NCBI GenBank assembly: GCA_944739405.2
Contig: OX123191.2
Coordinates: 7,048,830-7,112,829 of the forward strand
DNA from: Euclidia mi
Taxonomy: Eukaryota; Arthropoda; Insecta; Lepidoptera; Erebidae
Length of the DNA: 64,000 bases
Direction of reading: 5' to 3'
In this document: in pieces, positions 56,131 to 64,000 of the stretch
Layout of the letters: every line of letters begins with the position of its first letter
Numbering within the stretch: the stretch's first letter is position 1
The notes under the pieces: model-generated
Told to the model about the DNA's origin: nothing
Database searches by the model: none
The model's input: the letters and a program-made list of their open reading frames with translations, nothing else
Position numbers and translations under genes: made by a program

Positions 56131-56275
56131 AATTAAGTCATCCAAGTAAACGAAATTAAGCATTTACTGTGACTTTTCTTCAGTGGACACTAGAATAGTC
56201 GTGATCAATGGGCCTACTTCGGGCTTCATTACCAGGTACTGATGAAACCGGGAGGAAGAAAGGTTGGAGAGTAAA

Positions 56276-56760
56276 TCTATATATATATAATTGCTTGGGC
56301 TGACTGATTCATCAACGCAGAGCCAAATCCACAGGGGCTTGAGCCTTGAAATTTTGACAATCGATGCATTTTATGACGTAAGCACCCACTAAGGAAGGAT
56401 TTTTATATATATTTTTTGTTAGAAAAAATAAACACGCAATTTAGATTTTTTTCAAATCTAACAACTAAGAGGGTGATATAGTTGAAAGAGTATGTAGGGC
56501 AGAAAGTTTGTATGGGAGGTCCGTCATTTTTAAAACGATAGCGTGTAATTTTGTGTGCAAACTTCTGGTTAGAAATAAAACAAATACGTGTATTAGCGAT
56601 TTCTAAAATCTACCGTTTAAAAGGGTGAAATAGGGGTTGAATGTTTTTATGCGAAGTGAAATTTCATAAACTAGCTTCTGATTAGAAATAAGTGATCATA
56701 TATTTACGCGTTTTTGGAAATAGGGGTTTTATTTTTATATAGAAATTCCGTCATTACGCA
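56276..56760 (+). repeat. Insect repeat related to family A
   Basis: GGGCTGACTGATTCATCAACG, GCCTTGAAATTTTGACA, CACCCACTAAGGAAGGATTT and two GGTTAGAAATAA/GATTAGAAATAA steps. Non-coding. Confidence 0.5.
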
Positions 56761-56964
56761 AGAGCGAAGCCGCCAACTTATACATCCCAAAATAACTAAT
56801 AGTAGTACGATTTAATTCAAAGAGTAGACGATGAGTACGTTCTTCAGTGTTTACACTATTTAATATTTTTCACTGTAAGCCCACATTTGTGATAACCTCT
56901 TTTCACGCAGTTCACTACTTTCCCTTGAATTGGCCTTGGACCGAGATTCCCTACTTTGAGATAG

Positions 56965-57530
56965 ACGTTTCTCCATTTCTTCGCTAGTTGTGGAGTACTG
57001 CTCACATCTCTGGGCCGGAGCGCCAAACTATCAGCTTGATCCACTTGACTCCCTACAGAGACGAGCTGTTCGAATCGTCGATGACCCCGATCTCACGGCT
57101 AGACTAGAGTCGCTGGAGCAGTGGAGAGACTTTAGTTCTCTCTGCGTATTTTACCAACTCTTTCACGGGGAGTGCTCCGAAGAATTGTTTAATTTGGTAC
57201 CAGGGTCACCCTTCTACCAACGTACCACTCGCCGACGCAGTAGAGTTCACCCGTACTACCTGGAAGCGTTCTCATCTAGTACGGTGCGCTTCCAGCGATC
57301 TTTTATACCACGTACTTGTAGGCTCTGGAATGAACTACCTGCTGCGGTGTTTCTCGAGCGCTATGACTTGTCCTTCTTCAAACGAGGTTTAAAGAGAGCA
57401 TAACTTTCACGGTAGGCAGCGGCTTTGCTGTGTATACCCTGATATTTGCGAAGTTTATGAGCAGTGGTTACCGTTTACCATCAGATGGGCCGTTTGCTCG
57501 TCTGCCACTAGCAGCAATAAAAAAATAGGT
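56965..57530 (+). mobile_element. 5'-truncated LINE with ORF2 C-terminus
   Basis: 137 codons (56990-57403): MEYCSHLWAGAPNYQLDPLD, SLCVFYQLFHGECSEELFNL and RLWNELPAAVFLERYDLSFF are the typical end of a widespread lepidopteran LINE ORF2. The 3' UTR has ACCGTTTACCATCAGATGGG and GCTCGTCTGCCACTAGCAGC and ends AATAAAAAAA. The RT is absent. Confidence 0.8.
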
Positions 57531-57604
57531 TTATTTAAACGGCGCTGTCTCATATGGGCAGCGCGTTTAGTAGGTCTACCCATCTTTGATCGAGAGGAGA
57601 AGTG

Positions 57605-57987
57605 CCTGCGTCACGTTTAGGTTGACTCAGATACTCACCGGACACGGATTTTTTGGCAAGTATTTGAACTGAATCGGCCGCGAGGCGACGCCGGCATGCC
57701 ACCACTGTGGCAGTGTCCTGGACTATGCCCAGCATACGCTCTGTGAGTGTCCTGCATGGAAAACCGAGCGGCGAGACTTGGTCTCTGTTATCGGAGGCGA
57801 TCTTTCTCCGCAGGCCGTCGTCCAGGCCATGTTGGCCGAAGACATCCGGTGGGATGCTGTGGTCTCCTTCTGCGAAGCGGTCATGCTCCAGAAGGAGGCC
57901 GCCGAGCGGGATCGCGAGAGAGCCGATCCCGCTCGCAGACGCAGGCGGCGTCGTGGTGGTGGCAATAGTCTAAGTACCCATCTTTAA
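57605..57987 (+). pseudogene. R1-type ORF2 C-terminal fragment
   Basis: RLTQILTGHGFFGKYLN, then a stop, then ACHHCGSVLDYAQHTLCEC gives the CX2CX8HX4C knuckle found at the end of R1-clade ORF2. It is followed by PAWKTERRDLVSVIGGDLSP and an arginine-rich tail RRRRRRRGGGNSLSTHL before the stop. No 28S rDNA sequence flanks it, so this is a dispersed R1 relative. Confidence 0.75.
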
Positions 57988-58040
57988 TTTCGATAAATCA
58001 GAGAACTGCAGAAAGGAAAATTCACTAAAAAACAGGAAAT

Positions 58041-58430
58041 AAAAAATTTTTAACAAAAAATAACCGAAATTATTTACTAAAATATTTGGCTGGCACCGAC
58101 TCCAAAAAAAAGTATAATTGTATAATTATTATAGTCCTAATAAAATATTTTTTTCTAAGTACTTAGTCCAAAAATACAATATACTTATCTGATTTCTGGT
58201 GATAGGTATTTAATTTAGTTCGTTAGTTATATAAAAATATGTATTGTGTCAGGTATGTGAATTAAGTGGTAGATACGTATAATGCGTACAAGTATATAAT
58301 ATTCAGTTGAATAGGTGATGTTTATAAGTAAATTGAAGTAAAAATAACGGAATTTATTTTTTACTTTTTAGTGCTATTTTCACACATTTTTCAGATTTTG
58401 GAGGCGGTTATTTTTTGTTAAAAATTTTTT
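58041..58430. mobile_element. MITE-like element with 26-bp perfect terminal inverted repeats
   Basis: 58041-58066 is the exact reverse complement of 58405-58430 (A/T-rich with an inner AACCG). The 390-bp element has no coding capacity and holds the CACCGACTCCAAAAAAAAG word known from the widespread ACCGACT-type insect repeats. No clear target duplication. Confidence 0.75.
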
Positions 58431-58777
58431 GTTACTAATAATAAACCAAATATATTTTTTGGGAGTCCATCTCTTTACTGAATACATAGGAAAAGTAGAT
58501 TACAGTCTTCTTCAAACTTATATTAAAATAAATAATAAAACCAAAATGAAATCAACATTAATTTAAAAGAAACAAAGCAGAAATACAGTTAAGCTGTAAT
58601 TTACATAGTTTACTATTACAGTGATGGTTTATTCAGTATAGAACAATAAGGCTAGGTAAACGGAAGATTGCACCTCACATCTAGCTTTACAAGTACTCAC
58701 ACATGGAGTGGAACATCGATCAGCGTATAAAGTGAAATTGTGTGATCTAGTTTCCGAAGGAGTATTCCGTAATCAGA

Positions 58778-58835
<58 letters not shown>

Positions 58836-59519
58836 ACTGTAGCTTGCGGCATTTACTGAAATTGAAAAATAGATAAAAAATTAAACCTCAAAATGTGATT
58901 ATTATGGGGTTTCCACCCTGTAAGAATATGAGGCATACCTCAAAAGGTTACGACATGGACATCTTAAGTAACAACTTTAAAACTAAAACAAATATCTATA
59001 ACTGTAAGGCCAGATAACAAAGCGTAATGAAGATTTAATTTTTACTTCCAGCTCAATTAGAATCAGTACATACGCGATCAATCCAAATAATTGTAGCAGT
59101 AGCGCAATATTGGATACTTCAGAAAGTACGCGTAAGTGGTACGTAATTATATCGCCCTACTCACGTACACCATTGGCTCAACTACCACTCCTATATTACA
59201 ATGACTGTGGTGTCTACAAAATAATGTTTATCATACTTCCTACGTCACCCGCTACTATTAGAGTAGCTTTTAGTACATCAATCTTTTTGGACAAAATAAT
59301 AAACCCAAAAAGCGAAACTCAAAAGTCTTAACTCAAAAGCGAAAAAAGTTGGATATAGCTTGTAAATCCATAAAAAGAGACCGTTGTTTTCCTTTTTTAT
59401 CCATCTTATTATTTTGCGATAAGCTTATAATTTTGGCCATATTTGAATAAACACTATGAAATCCCCAAAATCCACCTGCATTTTGATCTAATGCACCTAA
59501 AGGGACTCACTTCCTAAAT
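58431..59519. other. AT-rich DNA with (TA)n
   Basis: A (TA)n microsatellite at about 58782-58831. No gene recognised; frame 59110-59331 has no known motif. Confidence 0.5.
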
Positions 59520-59793
59520 TAAATTTATGTTTTTTTATTTATGGACTCACGCCTGTATCCCGAAGGGGTAGGCAGAGGTGTAATATTACACCCACATTTT
59601 GCCATGAACTTTTAGATCCCACGTAATAGGGGGCGAGCCTATTGCCGTTACCGGGCACATCACCAGACTCTGCTGCTACTGAGCATTCGGAAAACCCAGT
59701 AACACTTTTGGCCGACCCGGGAATCGAACCTGGGACCTCCGATCAGCAGTCGCATACGCTATCCACTGGATCACTGAGGCAGTAAATTTATGT
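59520..59793 (-). mobile_element. SINE type 1, full length
   Basis: Body 59531-59782, flanked by the 11-bp duplication TAAATTTATGT (59520-59530 and 59783-59793). Read on the minus strand: CTGCCTCAGTGATCCAGTGG (tRNA-like head), GGTTCGATTCC B box, GTGTTACTGGGTTTTCCG, CTATTACGTGGGATC, CCCTTCGGGATACAGGCGTG and an A-rich tail. The best copy of this family here. Confidence 0.9.
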
Positions 59794-60660
59794 GCATCAT
59801 TAAAAACATGATTGAATAATAGCATGGAAAAACATCATTTTGATAACCTATTTTATTTAATCGTATAACCAGTAAAGATGCAATTTGATACAATACATCA
59901 AAAGATACTTATTGGCTTAAGATCAACGAAATTAGACATATGATTTATTGGAATACATGATAAGATAACATTGACCGCAAGACAGTCTCATACCGTCGCA
60001 GAGAGTAAATTGCCTGGAGAAATTCCTTATTTTCATAGCTTTGTTACAAGTTGTGTTGGAAGATAAGCGGCTTATAAACAATATATTTCCATCCACATAC
60101 TTAAATATCTTCATAGAAGGGAAAAGCGCTGAGATATTGCTTGTTGTATCGGACTGTTTACTTGTGTGCGTATTAGTGAAGGCTTACGTGTGTGAAATGT
60201 GAGTGCCGTTATAACAGATTAATTATGATGTGTGAGTGTTTGTAATCTTTAACTTATTGATGGCTATATCATTATTAATAGGCAGAGGGTAAAACATAGG
60301 AGATTTAAGATTATTTCTGCTACGTATTGGTAATTATGTTTCTTAATAAAATGTCTGGCGGTTTACTGTAATATAAATTTAATGGATCTTGATCGCGTTC
60401 ACTAACGTAGATCTTATATAGGTTGCAAATAGCTATTTATACTCCGACGATCATAAAAGATATTTCTTTGCCTTCGAACGCTATTGTTCAAATATAGGTA
60501 ATGATCGGATTTTATCAATTAGATTTTTTTCTTGTCTTTGATGACCTGCTTATTATGAAACGACATGAGCTATGCATTATCATAACACGATAAAAAAGAA
60601 GGCAAATTTAGCAAGAAGGATCGTTAGATAAAACTAAAGCACCTACTTTCAGTAAATAGG

Positions 60661-60895
60661 TCATCATCATCAGCCTTTAACTGTCCACTGCTGGACGAGG
60701 CCTCTCCTTTTAAAGGAGGTATTGGCCTACTATACCACGCTGGCCAAACGGGTTGGTATAGGGTTTGTATCAAGTTTTCCTTCTCTTACAGTGTTGTTCT
60801 CTGCATAATATGCTCCCTATGTCGGCTCTTACGACACGTATGGGATGATAGGGGGTGGTGACATTTCGTATTCTTAATCTGTCACCACATGGACA
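60661..60895 (-). mobile_element. SINE type 3, copy 2
   Basis: TCATCATCATCAGCCTTTAA to CTGTCACCACATGGACA, the reverse of 48362-48599. Flanks AGTAAATAGG and AGTATATAGG are a near-match target duplication. Confidence 0.8.
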
Positions 60896-61380
60896 AGTAT
60901 ATAGGTACAGCAAACACAGATCTTCAAATAGTAATTTCAAATATCTAATCTTCTAGCGACTGGCACTGTTGATTTATAAGCAACATTATCCAGTTCGGTT
61001 ATACCTACGAGTAAATAAAACTAACCCTTCTATGACATGAAATATCTCCAATATTCTATATATTTTTTACCGCAGTCATTTATCAAAGTTACACGGAACC
61101 CTACTAATACAGTCATGTTAGCCTTTTGGTGACCAGTTATTGCTGGTCATAAATTCATATTTATGGCCTCTTATGCAAGTTAGCGGTCACTATGGCTGCA
61201 TATGTAAAGAAACAATCGTTATATCGTGTCAAACTGGCTTTATATAGCTGTAATACTGTGGGTTAGAATAATATTGATAGATGGCATGATATGAGTAGTG
61301 TAAATGTTAAAAAAATGTAATTGTTTGCAATTCTTGTGACATTTTTATTTTATCATCATCATTATCATATCATTACGTTT

Positions 61381-61624
61381 CATCATCATCATCATCATCA
61401 GCCTTTAACAGTCCACTGCTGGACTAGGCCTCTCCTTTGAAAGGAGGAATTGGCCTACTATACCACGCTGGCCAAACGGGTTGGTATAGGGGTTTGTATC
61501 AAGTTTTCCTTCTCTTACAGTGGTGTTCTCTGCATAATATGCTCCCTCTGTCGGCTCTTACGACACCCATGGGATGATATGGGGTGGTGACATTCCGTAT
61601 TCTTAATCCGTCACCACACGGAAG
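61381..61624 (-). mobile_element. SINE type 3, copy 3
   Basis: Minus-strand full-length copy ending in ATG repeats (plus-strand CATCATCATC). Flanked by the exact 11-bp duplication TCATTACGTTT (61370-61380 and 61625-61635). Confidence 0.85.
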
Positions 61625-61635
61625 TCATTACGTTT

Positions 61636-62520
61636 ATTTGTCAGAATATTGTTACAATAAGTGTTACAAAAACAATGATGTCCATAATATTCTGCTGTTT
61701 CCAGCGTACAAATGCATACAGAACACAGGAGTTAATGGTTAAATAATCATAATAATAGTACTGCAGATAAAATATTCATTAAATATAAATACAAAAACTA
61801 AGAACAATGTCAAATATGTAAAGTTAAATGTCCAGTTTGATATTTATGTCCAATTTTTCATTCAAAAAGTCATTGGTTGTGTAATAACATTTCTCTAATA
61901 GATATTTGAATAATGTATTTTTAAATGTTATAAAATTTAATGTTTTAAACGCATTGGGTAATTTATTATAAATGCGTATTGCCATACAAAATACATTATT
62001 TGAAAATAATGAAATCCTTTGTTGGGGTACATTTAATTTATGAGTTTGCCGACTTTTCCTAACTACAACATCATTATGCATTTCAAATAAATTTATGTGT
62101 TTATGTAAAAAGATACAAATTTCAGATATATAATAAGGCTGGCAGAGGCAATATTTTAAACTTTTTAAACAAAGGAACACAGCTGTCTAACGGGTGTGCT
62201 TTATTTATCACCTGCATACATTTCTTTTGGGCTCGAAATGCCTTGATAATATCAGCGGAATTGCCCCATATTATAATCCCATAGCGCAGAATAGAGGAAA
62301 CGTAGCCATGGTATGCATATAAGGCTGCATCGATACCAGCTACGTGGGTAATTCTGCTTAGCACGTACACAAACCTTTGTATCTTAGCACACAATTCATC
62401 AATGTGCGCTTTCCAATTACAATTTTTGTCAATTATTATGCCCAAGAATTTAGCAGTTTCAACTTCCTCAATGGTATCATTTGTGTATCTGATATTAGGT
62501 GGTATTATTGCTGTCTTTTT
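61636..62520 (-). mobile_element. 5'-truncated CR1-like LINE
   Basis: Frames 62122-62445 and 61824-62180 hold ETAKFLGIIIDKNCNWKAHI, AYHGYVSSILRYGIIIWGNS, FRAQKKCMQVINKAHPLDSC and AIRIYNKLPNAFKTLNFITF, the ORF2 C-terminus. They are closely related to the LINE at 9476-10015. The RT core is absent. Confidence 0.8.
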
Positions 62521-63030
62521 CCAAGCTAGAATTCGTATTTAAAATGAATCTGTCATCCCGCCAAAAAGCCCGACTATTTAACCAGTGCGTTCTACCAGTT
62601 TTGACATATGGAGCCGAAACTTGGGTCACAACGAAGGAAGTAATTCACAGACTTCAAGTGGCGCAAAGGGCTATGGAAAGGAAATTGGTAGGAATAACAC
62701 TGAGAGACCGAAAAAACCAACACTTGGCTCCGTAACAAGAGCAAAGTTGTGGACGTCGGAAAAAGGGTGGCAGACTTAAAGTGGAAATGGGCTGGTCACG
62801 TAGCCCGAAAGACAGACTCGTGGTGCAAGACGCTTTTAGAATGGAAGCCATGGGGGCAGAAAAGAACCAGGGGAAGACCTCAAATGAGGTGGAAAGATGA
62901 TATAAAGACTATAGCAGGAAAAAATTGGATCCAAACTGCACAGGATAGAGAAGAATGGAGGAAATTGAAGGAGGCCTACACTACAAAAGTAGTCGAGAAC
63001 GGCTGAAAGAAGAAGAAGAAGATTGCTGTT
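62521..63030 (+). mobile_element. 5'-truncated RTE fragment
   Basis: MNLSSRQKARLFNQCVLPVL, TYGAETWVTTKEVIHRLQVA and, after a frameshift, WKWAGHVARKTDSWCKTLLE, GRPQMRWKDDIKTIAGKNW and DREEWRKLKEAY form the RTE ORF2 C-terminus. It ends TGAAAGAAGAAGAAGAAG at about 63021. It directly abuts the LINE fragment to its left. Confidence 0.85.
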
Positions 63031-63217
63031 TTATTGGTTTTGTAACATTTTATATGACGATGGTAAAATTACAAAAACCAAAGTTCATGTACTTATTTAT
63101 ACACGCGACAACCTTTTGTGTGATCTTTCAATTTTTTTTCGAATCTGGTTATTTTTTGTGGCTGTTGCTTGAACGTTTTTAAGGTTCACCACGATATAGG
63201 AATCATCATTATCATTA

Positions 63218-63455
63218 AGGCAGCGATAGCCGAGTGGATATATCCAACAAACTGCCATGCAGTGGGTATCGGGTTCGAATCCACGGCGCGCACCAATGAT
63301 TTTTCGGAGTTATTTACGTATTGAATTGTTAATTATCGCTTGTCCCGTGCCTCGGAGAGCACTTTAAGCCGTCGGTCCCGGTTGTCACAAATATCTTTGA
63401 CAGTCGTTACAGGGCGTCAGTACCTTCTAAATAAACCGACACTAGTCTAAACCAT
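63218..63455 (+). repeat. SINE type 2 cut by the assembly gap
   Basis: GGCAGCGATAGCCGAGTGG, GGTTCGAATCCACGGCGCGC and GACACTAGTCTAAACCAT match 49604 onward. The 3' end disappears into the N run. Confidence 0.8.
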
Positions 63456-63655
63456 NNNNNNNNNNNNNNNNNNNNNNNNNNNNNNNNNNNNNNNNNNNNN
63501 NNNNNNNNNNNNNNNNNNNNNNNNNNNNNNNNNNNNNNNNNNNNNNNNNNNNNNNNNNNNNNNNNNNNNNNNNNNNNNNNNNNNNNNNNNNNNNNNNNNN
63601 NNNNNNNNNNNNNNNNNNNNNNNNNNNNNNNNNNNNNNNNNNNNNNNNNNNNNNN
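63456..63655. other. Assembly gap (200 N)
   Basis: Exactly 200 N, a conventional placeholder size, so its true length is unknown. Confidence 1.
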
Positions 63656-63840
63656 CCCTAAGATGAGTGCAGACTCGAAAATATTTGGTTCTATACTGAA
63701 ATTGTATAAATTGTAATGAATTGTTGCTGTATTCTTATTTATTTTCTTTGTTAATATACCATAAGTTGATTCATGTTTACTATAGTAGATTTTTCGTCCA
63801 ACATTAAATAATGTTATCTTTATGTGTTTTATAATAATAC

Positions 63841-64000
63841 TAGCTGACCCGGTGAACGTTTGTACCGCCTTATATAAATAAACCTTCCTCTTGAATCCAT
63901 TCTACCTAGTAAAAAAACCGCATTAAAATCCGTTGCCGTAGTTTTGAAGATTGAAGCATACATACATAGGGACAGACAGACAGAAGACAGACTTTGTTTA
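63841..64000 (+). repeat. Common insect repeat running off the window
   Basis: CTAGCTGACCCGGTGAACG, GCATTAAAATCCGTTGCCG, TAGTTTTGAAGATTGAAGC and GGGACAGACAGACAG are words of a very widespread insect interspersed repeat whose class I cannot state. It continues beyond the end. Confidence 0.65.

Noticed and set aside
57605..57987. R1 insertion in 28S rDNA
   Set aside because: No rDNA sequence on either side; it is a dispersed, truncated relative.
59690..59782. Possible tRNA gene (A- and B-box-like words)
   Set aside because: It is the head of a SINE with its own target duplication and tail. The same holds for other GGTTCGAATCC-type sites here.

Overview
This window looks like lepidopteran (moth or butterfly) genomic DNA made almost entirely of transposable elements. 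The evidence is AT-rich DNA with several SINE families typical of Lepidoptera, CR1/Jockey-like, RTE and R1-type LINEs, and Ty3/Gypsy and BEL/Pao LTR elements. I recognise no complete host protein-coding gene. One short candidate host 5' exon lies near 29.6 kb. A run of 200 N marks an assembly gap at 63456-63655.

Layout. 206-2139 is a 967-bp unit in two head-to-tail, nearly identical copies. 3003-28340 is one Ty3/Gypsy element on the minus strand. Its LTRs are at 3003-3765 and 27542-28340, its ACAC target duplication is intact, and a tRNA-Lys-type primer binding site and a polypurine tract are visible. It is spread over 25 kb because a BEL/Pao element (4141-24785, duplication ACGAC) inserted into its integrase region. 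The BEL element in turn received a CR1-like LINE (8444-13144, itself hit by a 612-bp GC-rich poly(A) retroelement), a truncated LINE (7262-8206), a 3' LINE fragment (about 6045-6167), a 10-bp minisatellite (6440-7261) where its reverse transcriptase palm should be, and a Jockey-like LINE (15287-24352) inside its 5' LTR. That last LINE contains a plus-strand CR1-like LINE (16251-21440). The nest is therefore four levels deep.

28.3-33.2 kb is the most unique-looking DNA and holds the candidate exon. 33.2-36.1 kb has a SINE split by a LINE, an RTE fragment and a full-length SINE. 37191-40406 is an almost complete RTE element with a 17-bp target duplication. 41047-42360 is an element with short terminal inverted repeats. 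43.0-46.3 kb is a retrotransposon with an N-terminal C2H2 finger and a C-terminal restriction-like endonuclease motif. 46.3-63.0 kb is AT-rich DNA with SINEs, a MITE-like inverted-repeat element (58041-58430), and LINE, RTE and R1 fragments. The window ends in a common insect repeat.

How the parts work together: the LTR elements carry gag-protease-RT-RNase H-integrase modules for reverse transcription in particles. The LINEs carry ORF1 plus an endonuclease-RT for target-primed reverse transcription. The SINEs borrow LINE machinery. Nearly every copy here is broken by stops, frameshifts, deletions or nested insertion, so the window is a record of successive insertions rather than a working locus.
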